A program made the position numbers and the translations under genes. Shown piece by piece: positions 1 to 10,229 of a DNA stretch of 64,000 bases. Position 1 is the first letter of the stretch. The number at the start of each line of letters is the position of its first letter. This stretch comes from Schistocerca nitens (taxonomy: Eukaryota > Arthropoda > Insecta > Orthoptera > Acrididae). The stretch lies in NCBI RefSeq assembly GCF_023898315.1, contig NC_064625.1, positions 103,278,269 to 103,342,268 on the forward strand, written 5' to 3'. The notes beneath the pieces were generated by a model. That model saw nothing but the letters and a program-made list of their open reading frames with translations. It had not been told where the DNA came from and did no database searches.

Positions 1-860
1 ACCAGTTCCTTCTCTAGACCAGCCTCATTAATTACTTCCTTATATCTGTTTCATATTCAACAGTGCACCTAGCACTGGATTTCTCAATGACATAGTTACT
101 AACAATGCCAAATTGAGTTCACTGATATTTGATGAACGACTATCGGTTCGTAAAATAGTACTCGTGCAGTACAATTACATGGAGTACATAATGTGCTGTT
201 TTCTACTATGCCATAACCAAAATACTATTCAGCCTGAATGCCCTTCAGTGAACTAAATTACGAGACAGTTCGTCAATTTGAAAAGAAAAGAAACAGATTA
301 TGTATTGTATAATGTTTATTATACAATAAATTAATGTATTGTGTAAATTGTATTGCAAACTGCAAAATGACCATAAGTGTTATATATGTTCTTGTTAAAT
401 TGTTCATGTGCAAAAATATAGAAATGCCTGCTGAAATAAGTTATGTCAAATTACTCGGAAAAAAGGTTAACTATTATATCTCCCATACAAAATATTTGAT
501 TTGTAACTATATGTTAAGAGACGAATAAACTACATTCACATCAATGGCTTGCATGGAAATTCTATATACTGAAGGGTATTGATTATTTGCATATCGCCAG
601 TTGCTTGCGACATTTCATTGTGAAAAAGGCATTGTAAAAAACTGTAGCACACCATCTTCAGAGTAAGTACTTATACTTACTTATCACAAACATACAAACA
701 TTTAAGCTGATAGGTACTGTTCAGAGGGTAGTCACATAGTTTAGAGAGAGAGAGCGCGGAGGGAGGGGCGGTGGCAGGCTATAGGTGCATTGATGCCCCT
801 CACATACTGTTAAATTGTTCACCAGTAAAAAGTATGCCTGCTCTATAAACCTGCTGGTAA
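1..860. other. AT-rich sequence without recognisable gene
   Basis: Only short chance reading frames are present. There is a short purine-rich GA run near 745-775. I recognise no coding domain, RNA gene or element end here. Confidence 0.5.
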
Positions 861-869
861 TTTCTGCAG

Positions 870-1650
870 CATCACAGGTCAGCACCATGCCGATTCCAGT
901 AATATCTGCTGATCTGTAGTCTCACATTTGTACCTAGAGATGTCACTACAGTGTGTGCTCACTGTCACTGAGCCCTAAATTATTTTGCTGATTACTGTAC
1001 TTACAGCAACACAGAGCTGCTTTGCACATGACTGTGTATCTGCTTTCACGTAAGTTATGGCCACTGTTCTTCCGTCCTTCATTCTCCTATGTTTTGAGGC
1101 AAAGGGGGATGAACACAATTTCCTCCTCATATCTCCACGAGAAAAAATTGCACAGGTTCAGGTCTGGTGATCTTAGAGGTCAAGAAAGCAGGGCAGTGTC
1201 TCGAGGTCTCACGCCACTGAGGCATTGTCACTAAGAAACCGATGTATGTCATTCCGTCAGTGTGGTGGAGCTCATTGCTGTTGGAAAACTAAGTCATCAG
1301 AACCCTCACGATGTTGTTGGAAGAGACAGTCCTGCTGCCTTAGAAGATAGCCGTTTCCAGCCACTGCATTTTCCTGAAAAAAAGTACCATCTACTTTTTC
1401 ATGAAAAATCGCTGCACTCATAGCCCAAGTACTTTTCAAAGGGTGGCGATGCCGAACTCCAGACCAGGGCTCACCTTACCTGATGTTTGTCACTCACCTC
1501 CAGTGTTCTCTTGCTCTGTTGAGGCACATACCACCTGTGTTATTCCCCATACCCAGCATCCTTAAGTTTTGCTGCTCCTCTGCAATGGGCATTGGGGTAT
1601 GTCATAAATGAAAGCCTTCAGCAGGAAACACACATACTGGTTGATTCTGA
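870..1650 (-). pseudogene. Possible mariner/Tc1-type transposase remnant
   Basis: On the reverse strand a short stretch around 1070-1220 reads like the eroded third catalytic block of a mariner-like transposase (SPD-like residues followed by an F-F-W/L-W-like segment). Reading frame is lost on both sides and no inverted termini were found. The identification rests on about 40 residues of weak resemblance, so it could equally be unrelated sequence. The following 1651-2055 holds nothing I recognise. Confidence 0.25.
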
Positions 1651-2149
1651 ACAACAATGTGGAGGCCACAGAATAAGAGGAACAGCCATGTGCTAACTTC
1701 CCCTACACTGTCAGTAGAATTTGTACTATCACCAGTTAGCTTTCCCAAACACCATACGTGGAATTTCTGGCCCTATGCACCCATTTCAAAGGGTAAGAAT
1801 CTGGCATCCCAACCTTGTGAGTTTGAAAGCCTGCCAAAATGCACAGGTCTCTGACAGATGCTAGACAGTACTGCTACAACCTTCAAGCATTGCTGTCGCA
1901 GAATACTGAGCCACACCTAGCTGGGCAGCACTGACAACTGCCATTTATAGCTGGCAGCACAGCGATTGTCACAGTTCACTGCACTCTGAGACAATGATGT
2001 GTAGTGAGATCAGTACCAATTCTAAGTTTGCTACCTCTTTAAGTTTTTGAGGTGGACTTATTATATATGAAGACAGCAACTGTTCTCGAAAGAACAGAAT
2101 ACTGTTGATGACCGTGCAGCTTTTCCCTGGAATAAATTATGACTAACTG

Positions 2150-2715
2150 AAACCCTCAGCTGCCGACATGTGTTGTTTATATACCTCGATGTGGACAGCT
2201 GAAAATGTGTCCAACGTGGCTCAAACGGATAGAGCGTCTGCCATGTAAGCAAGAGATCCCGGGTTCGAGTCCCGGTCGGGGCACACAGATGAATAGCGCG
2301 ACTGCAGGGACTTCTTATCCCTTGCACGCTCCCCGTGAGACTCACATTGCCAACTGTCCACAATTCTACATATGTAATGTACCTTAGACATTTGCCCATC
2401 CACTCATCACTCGCGCACGCTTTAGCGATTCCCGTAAGAGTTTGGGCAACCTGTGCGCATTCGCACAGACGGAGGTCAATGGCTGGGTAGCTTTTAATTA
2501 TATATATGAAGACAGTAACTGTTCTCGAAGGAACAGAATACTGTCTCACGGGAAGCGTGCAAGGGATAACTCCCTGCAGTCGCGCTATTCCTCTGTGTCC
2601 TCGGTGGCTCAGATGGATAGAGCGTCTGCCATGTAATTAGGAGCTCCTGGGTTCGAGTCCCGGTCGGGGCACACTTTTTCAGCTGTCCACATCGAGGTAT
2701 ATCAACACCTGAGGT
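2150..2715 (+). repeat. Composite repeat with two direct tRNA-Thr-like domains inside nested inverted repeats
   Basis: Two tRNA-like domains lie at 2207-2284 and 2595-2672, both on the plus strand. Each has an A-box-like GGCTCA.A.GGATAGAGC segment, an anticodon loop CATGTAA (anticodon TGT, threonine) and a B box GGTTCGAGTCC. The first has mismatches in the acceptor and anticodon stems; the second has a T-rich change at the anticodon stem. Outer inverted repeats (about 2154-2205 against 2673-2715) share the core CCTCGATGTGGACAGCTG. Inner inverted repeats (about 2283-2340 against 2543-2595) are centred on GCGACTGCAGGGA. The two tRNA-like domains are direct although the flanks are inverted, so a simple foldback does not explain the unit. 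A stray partial copy of the interior lies at 2062-2105. These are pseudo-tRNAs in a mobile repeat, not working tRNA genes. Confidence 0.65.
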
Positions 2716-5300
2716 TAATGATAAAATCAAATGAAGCAAAGAAATTAGTTGCAAGTGCAGTGTTATTGTTTCTTTCTGAGGATAATTACTTGTTTTATAT
2801 GTTCTTTCCAATATAGAGCTCCAAATTTCGATTAGTATCATAAATTCTAGCTTTCCTATTTTTCTGGATAAACGAAGGGCATTGTCTCCAGTCTCTCTTA
2901 CGTGTTCTGCATCTTCTGTGATGGACGTCAAAGTTTCTATAATTGGTTTACGATCTTCATTCAAGGCAGTTACTGCATCAGTTCAGACTGATCATCTGGT
3001 CTGAGAGAGCCTTACCAACTTTTTTTGAACCTAAATGTTCTGTCAATATATTCCATCAGTGTATAGACCTCAACAAAAAGTTGTATGCTTTCTGAATGAT
3101 TTCAAGAAACTTGTGTTGCCTGTGATACACACCCAGCAGCTTGGACACCTACCAAGTTTAGTGAATGTCCCACCATGGTACGAAGGTGGCAAATTCACAT
3201 TTCTCCTTGATTCTTGCTTGTAGACCAATATACTTCCCTGACATATTTGAAGCATTGTCGTAGCTTTTTCCTCCTCAACCTTTTACGGGAGTATCAAGAT
3301 TTTTAAAACATTCAAGGTAGTTTCCGCTAAATACTCAGATTTATGGCCTGTAATAGTGTTCCTTTTAAAGGTTCTGGAAATTTATACCTGTCTTTTACAT
3401 ATCGAATTATAAAAGTTAGTATGCCCAATCTGTCTCGTGTTGACCAGCTGTCAACACTAATGGAACAATATTTTGCTCATTTAACTCAATTTGAAATTTA
3501 TTTTTTAGGACCTGTTTGACAGAACAGGAAAACTCATCACAGATATTGGCTGATCAATAAGAAGTGTTAACTTTTCCAGGATTCCCCAATTTTTGTAAAT
3601 GTTCTGCAAGAAGTGGATTGAATTTACTCAATAATTCCACACATCCCAAATAATTTCCATTGCTGGAAGATCCTTGAATTTTATTGTGACTGTGAAATGG
3701 AAGCCCTCTCGATGTCAGAAGTTCTAAAACAGCTACAATCCATTTAAATAAATTACTCTAGTAATCCACTTGGTGTTGAAATAGTACATCTGTATCTCTT
3801 CCAACTGTTTTACTTTGTACCAGATAAGTCATCATAGAGCACCTATGTATTCGGCTATTTTCATGTGTTACAGTTATGTGATTGATGTTTCCAATCGTTA
3901 CATCCACTTGGAGACCATAGATTTTCATCAGAAGGGTTAAATGTGCAGCATCATGAAAAACAAAATACAGAGTTACTGGAAGGTGACTACAACAACCATT
4001 TTCTTTAGACACTTTCATTCCTCTTCAATTTGTGAATAACTAATGCTTTGTTGAAATACCTAGTTACTGATTTATTACCACCTTTGAAGTTTCTGGATGT
4101 CTGAGGAAAGTCAGAGTCTTTATTTTGAAAATATACAGGCCCCTCACAAATCAAAATTTTGCAGAATGAGATTTTCACTCTGCAGCGGAGTGTGCGCTGA
4201 TATGAAACTTCCTGGCAGATTAAAACTGTGTGCCCGACCGAGACTCGAACTCGGGACCTTTGCCTTTCGCGGGCAAGTGCTCTACCAACTGAGCTACCGA
4301 AGCACGACTCACGACCGGTACTCACAGCTTTACTTCTGCCAGTACCTCGTGTCCTACCTTCCAAACTTTACAGAAGCTCTCCTGCGAAACTTGCAGAACT
4401 AGCACTCCTGAAAGAAAGGATATTGCGGAGACATGGCTTAGCCACAGCCTGGGGGATGTTTCCAGAATGAGATTTTCACTCTGCAGCGGAGTGTGCGCTG
4501 ATATGAAACTTCCTGGCAGATTAAAACTGTGTGCCGGACCGAGACTCGAACTCAGAAACATCCCCCAGGCTGTGGTTAAGCCATGTCTGCACAATATCCT
4601 TTCTTCCAGAAGTGCTAGTTCTGCAAGGTTCGCAGGAGAGCTTCTGTGAAGTTTGGAAAGTAGGAGACGAGGTACTGGCAGAAGTAAAGCTGTGAGTACC
4701 GGGCGTGAGTCGTGCTTCGGTAGCTCAGGTGGTAGAGCACTTGCCCGCGAAAGGCAAAGGTCCCGAGTTCGAGTCTCGGTCGGGCAAGGAAGTTTCATAT
4801 CAGCGCACACTCCGCTGCAGAGTGAAAATCTCATTCTGGAAACATCCCCCAGGCTGTGGCTAATCCATGTCTCCGCTATATCCTTTCTTTCAGGAGTACT
4901 AGTTCTGCAAGGTTCGCAGAAGAGCTTCTGTAAAGTTTGGAAGGTAGGAGACGAGATACTGGCAGAAGTAAAGCTGTGAGTACCGGGCGTGAGTCGTGCT
5001 TCGGTAGCTCAGGTGGTAGAGCACTTGCCCGCGAAAGGCAAAGGTCCCGAGTTCGAGTCTCGGTCGGGCACACAGTTTTAATCTGCCCGGAAGTTTCAAA
5101 ATTTTGCAATTTATTTCTGTAGAATGTTCATGAAAATAATAAATGGCATGTCGATGTTTCATTTTACGTCGCTATTCACTCTGTGCAGAACTGTGATTAC
5201 AATACGTACTTCCTTATTAGCTTTGTCCAGGGCAGTCATTAACGTTCAACTTTTTCAAAATTTGTTTTTCGGTAATAAATACTAGTTATTGTTTGGTGAA
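2716..5300 (-). pseudogene. hAT-type (ZMYM1-like, DUF4371) transposase pseudogene, split by a repeat cluster
   Basis: Reverse-strand fragments match, in order, the pattern of ZMYM1-like transposase-derived proteins. About 4020-5170 gives an N-terminal part, including DFPQTSRNFKGGN. About 3570-3700 gives the NGNYLG...LLSKFNPLLAEHLQK block. About 3200-3290 gives the SYDNASNMSGKY block, which holds the second catalytic Asp of the RNase H fold. About 2760-2960 gives the C-terminal EFM..EIWSSILERTYKTS segment of the hAT dimerisation region. Multiple frameshifts and stops mean it cannot encode a protein. The N-terminal part is interrupted by the cluster at 4165-5096, and reading resumes on the far side of its 12-bp duplication. 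Original termini and 8-bp target duplication were not found. The catalytic activity (cut-and-paste of a hAT element) is inferred from the family only. Confidence 0.6.
4165..5096. repeat. tRNA-headed inverted repeat cluster (four part-copies) with 12-bp target duplication
   Basis: Four related segments lie back to back. One is reverse (4165-4463), one is a truncated reverse piece (4464-4547), and two are forward (about 4560-4840 and 4841-5096). Each forward copy contains a tRNA-like domain with TCGGTAGCTCAGGTGGTAGA (A box) and GAGTTCGAGTCTCGG (B box). The anticodon loop reads CGCGAAA, which would be CGA, but a G sits at the normally invariant U33. The whole block is flanked by CAAAATTTTGCA at 4153-4164 and 5097-5108, so it arrived as one unit. 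The same family recurs at 7773-8335 and 60511-61025, each with its own duplication. Confidence 0.8.
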
Positions 5301-5427
5301 CTGCCATGAACTGGAGTGCCCCAACCACTCGCAGGGTCCTGGGCATGTGCCAAGGGTGCCCAGTGGGTAAGAGGGGCCTGGTCCTTAAGCAAAAACGTTA
5401 TGTAACACAGAAATGTATTCTCTAGAT

Positions 5428-7391
5428 CAGGCTGTTCCAACCGAGCTCCAGGGAGCCGGAGCGCTCACTGCGGCAGCTCGGAGCCCGCGTGGAGGGGGAA
5501 AGAGAACTCGCTGCCCCCTGGCCGCAACTGGCGCAATAATCCGTGTTCAAGGACAGCTATGGCTAGCCGCGGGAGCCCTGTACCTCTATTGCAGGATACC
5601 TTTCTATTCATTGAAAGGGATGGTCGTCCGCAATGTCTTGTATGTCATAAAGTATTTAATTCTGCGAAGAGGTACAATATACGACGACATTACACACATC
5701 TTCACGCAGCGCACTACGATCAGGTAGAAAGCGTTGCACGCAGAGAACGGGTAGCTGGGCTTAAGATCGACATACCTTGAGACGTTAAGATTAAAAACCG
5801 TTTCGTAATACGGAGGGTATTGAAACATGCAACATAGTTCGTGTTCTGTAATACGTTTATAATTTTCAGGTGAATGGCAGTGGAGAAAACAATACTGAAT
5901 CTGCAATTTGAGCAAGCTACAGGGTCGCTCACATTGTGACGAGTGGCAATCAGTTTTCAGTGGCACCACTCGTAAAATCGTGCATGGTAGCAGTTGCAGA
6001 ATGTTTGTTTCCAAGGGAGGTGCAGGCAATTGAAGGGGTTTGCATGTCGGAGCAAACAATGTCTCGTCGAATCCTGGACATGGCAGCGGATTTAGACACA
6101 GCTCAGGAAAAAGGCGGAGAGCTTTGTTGCATTTTCGCTAGCGCTTCACGAAAGCACCGACATATCGGACTGTGCTCAGCTTGCAGTCTTTGTGCGTGAT
6201 GTCGACATGGAGCTGCAAGTAAATGAACTATTGGATGTGGTACCACTCGACTACATCGCAACAGGACGTGACCTTTTTCGAAGCGGTTTGTGAATCAGTG
6301 GACAATATGAATTTGCTATGGGATAAGATCCGTTCTGTAGCGACAGACGGTGCACCAAAAATGATCGGGCGCCAGCAAGGTTTTCCTTCTCATTTGAAAA
6401 ATAAACTCTGGGACGAATTCAGGAAAGACATTTTGACTCTTCATTGTTTTATTTACCAAGAGGCACTGTGTGCTGAAACAGTAGAGCTAGGTGGTGTAAT
6501 GAAAGATGTCGTGAAGTGTGTGAATTTTGTGCGGCATCACGGTATGAATCATTGCTAGTTAAAAGGATTCCTGAAAAATATGGAAGCGGAGTATGGGGAT
6601 ATACCTTACCACAGTACAGTTCGTTAGGTGAGTCGGGGAAAAGTTCTTGAGGTTTTCTTTGCCATCCGTGAGGAAATATCCCTTTTTCTCGAAATGAAAG
6701 GGGAAGAAATGCGTTGTATGAAAGATATAAAATGGATATCAGATTTGGCGTTCCTAGCTGACATAACTATGCATCTGAATAATTTAAATCTGTCATTGGA
6801 GGGCAATGACCAGATCAAAGCGTTCATGGAAAAGTTACATTTATTTGAGAGGCAGATGAGTAAGGGACATTTAACGTTCTTCAATCGTCTTGCTTCTTTA
6901 AAACTACCTGAAGGTACTACTTTCGGCGATTACCAAGCAAAGTGAAAGCAGCTCATCACGTCGTTTGAAACACGGCTCCGAGACCTCGCTAGTTTGGAAA
7001 TGGAACTTAAGGTGTTCAGCACTCCTTTTCAAGTTTCCCCTGATGACTTGTCACCGTCACTTCAACTGGAGATTATTGATTTGCAAAATTCAACTTTGTT
7101 GAAAGAGAGGTACTACAACACGTTGGATTTGTCACGATGGTATTGTTCATTACAGCAAAAACATTTCCCAAGCTTCACGACAATGCCGCTCAGATCATGT
7201 GCGTCTTTGGATCTACGTATTGTTGTGAGCAGCTCTTCTCAGCAATGAAAAGAGTAAAAAGTAAGGAACAATCGTTTCTTCAGGATGCAACAATGAAGAC
7301 CACCCTCCGCATTAAAGCTGCGAACACTTTGACGCCTGACATTTCCGATCTCGTAATGAAAAGAAAATGTCAAGCTACAGAGGCCCAATAA
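5428..7391 (+). pseudogene. hAT transposase pseudogene (GTF2IRD2-like)
   Basis: The first piece (from 5559) has a BED/C2H2-type finger: C-x2-C then H-x4-H (CLVCHKVFN...HYTHLH). Around 6200-6560 the FEAVCESVDNMNLLWDKI and VATDGAPKMIGRQQGF blocks carry the second catalytic Asp (TDGAPKM). The 6624-6945 block continues the insertion domain. Residues ending at 7391, with GSTYCCEQLFSAMKRVKSK, form the hAT C-terminal dimerisation motif. This order is that of GTF2IRD2/Charlie-type hAT transposases, usually about 600 residues. The copy needs several frame changes and contains in-frame stops, so it is dead. A plausible left terminus CAGGCTGTTCCAACC starts at 5428, but I could not pair it with a right terminus or an 8-bp duplication. 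Confidence 0.75.
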
Positions 7392-7772
7392 ATTTAGTAC
7401 GCAATTTCTTGTAAAACCGTTCTTTCTTATTTATTTCCTGAACATCGTATTTTCTGGTGTAGCATGTCACCACGTCTTAGCAGCTAAGAGTATGAGGTTG
7501 TCGATCTTGTAAGACACAGCTGGCACATCAAAATGCTTGCCTTGCCGCCTGCCTCAGCCAGCCGTCCCTCTCTAAAGTTAGTAACAGTTACGTTTTTCTT
7601 ACGTCAATTTCGAGGAGGATCACTAATGACAATAAAACCTCTGTAAATTTCTGAGTAAAATAAGTATAGTGAAAAAAAGGGGAAAAGCCAAATTTATGTT
7701 TTGTAATAGAAATAATTTGCTTGTAAATGTTCATAACACCCTTAATAAAGAACTACAAAGATCCATGTATAT

Positions 7773-8335
7773 GAAACTTCCTGGCAGATTAACTCGGGAC
7801 CTTCGCCTTTCGCGGGCAAGTGCTCTACCACATGAGCTACCGAAGCACGACTTACGACCGGTACTCACAGTTTTACTTCTGCCAGTATCTCGCCTCCTAC
7901 CTTCCAAACTTTACAGAAGCTCTCCTGCCAACCATGCAGAACTAGCACTCCTGAAAGAAAGGATATAGCGGAGACATGGCTTAGCCATAGCCTGGGGGAT
8001 GTTTCCAGAATGAGATTTTCACTCTGCAGCGGAGTGTGCGCTGATATGAAACTTCCTGGCAGATTAAAACTGTGTGCCCGACTGAGACTCGAACTTCAGT
8101 AAAGGAGAACTGCAGGAGAACTTCTGTAAAGTTTGGAAGGTGGGAGGCGACATACTGGCAGAAGTAAAGCTGTGAGTACTGGGCGTGAGTCGTGCTTCAG
8201 TAGCTCAGATGGTAGAGCACTTGCCCGCGAAAGACAAAGGTCCCGAGTTCGAGTCTCGGTCGGGCACACAGTTTTAATCTGCCAGGAAGTTTCATATCAG
8301 CGCACACTGCGCTGCAGAGTGAAAATCTCATTCTG
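7773..8335. repeat. tRNA-headed inverted repeat cluster with 13-bp target duplication
   Basis: A reverse copy (from 7773, with part of the tRNA head deleted), a truncated reverse piece (about 8008-8095) and a forward copy (about 8098-8335, tRNA-like head near 8195-8268) lie head to head. GATCCATGTATAT occurs at 7760-7772 and 8336-8348 as the target duplication. The left end begins in the GAAACTTCCTGGCAG segment, while the right end finishes at GAAAATCTCATTCTG, so the two outer ends are different points of the same unit. Confidence 0.8.
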
Positions 8336-8348
8336 GATCCATGTATAT

Positions 8349-9087
8349 CATTATAAACTACATTCTTTCATGGGTAAACTGTATTTTGAAATACCTAAGG
8401 GGACTGGTCTGTGAATACCAGGGGAAAGCTTGAAAAAATTTTCAGTGTTCTAAGCAGTGTAACTCAAACAATAAGATTTTTAAGCCCATATAATGCTTAC
8501 CATCTTTTTAACACATCTTTTGGGAACATTTTTATGTATGATCCACAGCTTGAGTACGTGCACATTTTTTTATTGTATACAAATAATTGGCATTGCTTAC
8601 TTAACTTGAAAAATAAAATACATCATAGGTACATATTACTAAATATACTAATAAAATAGTGTAAATAATGTACAGGAAAAAATATAAACCTATCTTTAAA
8701 GCAGACATTTGAAACGATGGTGCAGTCATAAATTGCAGCATAGAACAATTTTAAGTATTATCAAAAATTTTGGAAATGAATGCTTTTTCTTCAAAAAGCA
8801 TTTAATTTTCAAAGTCAAGAGTAGTCTACTTTTTAGTTAAGCATGTTTCAAGATAGAAGACAAAATTTCAGATCTGTCTTTAGTAGTTTTTAGCCAAAGT
8901 GTATCAGAACATGAAATAATTCAACTCTCGGGAAATTTAAGTTAGTTAAAGCTGGCTTTTTCTATTAAACCTGCATGGCACTAATGCATCCCACACCCAT
9001 ATTCACCTTGTTTCCTTTTTTCTTCTCCCTTCTCTTTCTCATACTTATTCCTGCTGCTTTGGTGGCTTCCAACACTGAATTTTCTGC
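8349..9087. other. AT-rich non-coding sequence
   Basis: No domain-bearing reading frame, tRNA-like head or terminal repeat was seen in this stretch. Confidence 0.5.
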
Positions 9088-9100
9088 TTCGAAGAGTCTC

Positions 9101-9320
9101 GGGTTGTTTTGAGGAAGGAGACCAGACAGCGAGGTCATCGGTCTCATCGGATTAGTGAAGGAAGTCGGCCGTGCCCTTTCAAAGGAACCATCCCGCCATT
9201 TGCCTGGAGCGATTTAGGGAAATCACGGAAAACCTAAATCGGGATGGCCGGACGCGGGATTGAACAGTCATCCTCCCGAATACAAGTCGAGTGTCTAACC
9301 ACTGCGCCACATCGCTCGGT
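9101..9320 (-). repeat. tRNA-derived SINE with 13-bp target duplication
   Basis: On the reverse strand the element starts with a tRNA-like head: A box in TGGCGCAGTGGTTAGAC, then a B-box-like GTTCAATCCC. A body with CCGGCCATCCCGATTTAGG and CCGTGATTTCCCTAAATC follows. It is flanked by TTCGAAGAGTCTC at 9088-9100 and 9321-9333. This matches a SINE I remember as abundant in grasshopper genomes. It has no coding capacity and would depend on a LINE reverse transcriptase. Confidence 0.8.
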
Positions 9321-9333
9321 TTCGAAGAGTCTC

Positions 9334-10225
9334 CTTCGGTCAGTGGCTATTTGAGTTCCATGCATATTTAGTCCACCAGGCATTGCCACCAGTTCATAAC
9401 ACTAGGCCTTGACACTGCACCATCGTTGGAAACACAGAACAGCATCTAGCACACCTATTTTCAAAGTATTTAGTCCTACTAGAACATTTTTCAATATCTG
9501 CTCCCAATACAATTCTTGAAACTTTCATTTGGATTAGGAGTCCTACTATATAAATATTTCTCTATTAATCTTGTCACTAAGATCCCTATGTGTAGGTTTC
9601 ATAACTTCCATTATAGCAAATTGCAAAGAATGCTTATGGTTGTAGGTATCACCTTGATTAACAGCCCTCTGATTGCCCACCTGGCATTGTTTCAGGGTGT
9701 GGCTGAGTGCATGACATGAATTGTCATCTGTGGAAGATTTATGGAAGAAAGCAGCCCATACTGCCATTTTTGTTTCCTCAAGGTCATTTTTATTTGGTCT
9801 TACGGCTTGTCCATAATAATACTGGAACCTGTCTATATGTAAACTGAAGACTGCATATTACACTATGCAACCATTAAAATGTAAATCAAATGAAAATAGC
9901 ACATTGGAACTGATAGGAAATGGCTGATTGCGAATATCACAAAGACAATTCAAAATTAGCTCTATTTTTCGTTTTACTATGTTTTAAGTTGAAAATCAAA
10001 TATTATAATGGCTTGTCAGTCATAACTAGTGACAATGAAGCATGTTGTCCATGTTCTTACTTGTGTGCAATATTTTGGGTATAAACATTTTGATACCAAT
10101 TTGAGTGATCTTTTTGTCTCCCTCCTCTTAAACTTCATTGACTTTATTAATGCATGTAATATTTTTTGCACATCTGTTTCCAGATTAACTACCAGTTGTT
10201 CAAGTTGACTGCTATTGAAGTGAAC
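9334..10225. other. Non-coding sequence, nothing recognised
   Basis: AT-rich sequence with only short chance reading frames and no element ends that I could identify. Confidence 0.5.
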
Positions 10226-10229
10226 AAAA

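Noticed and set aside
2207-2672. Two tRNA-Thr genes
   Set aside because: Stem mismatches and their location in a repeated composite element mark them as pseudo-tRNAs.
4231-5072. tRNA-Ser(CGA) genes
   Set aside because: G at position 33 and membership of a mobile repeat; no free-standing copy was seen.
5428-7590. Right terminus of the GTF2IRD2-like hAT near 7560-7580
   Set aside because: The inverted match to the left end is too weak, and no 8-bp duplication was convincing.
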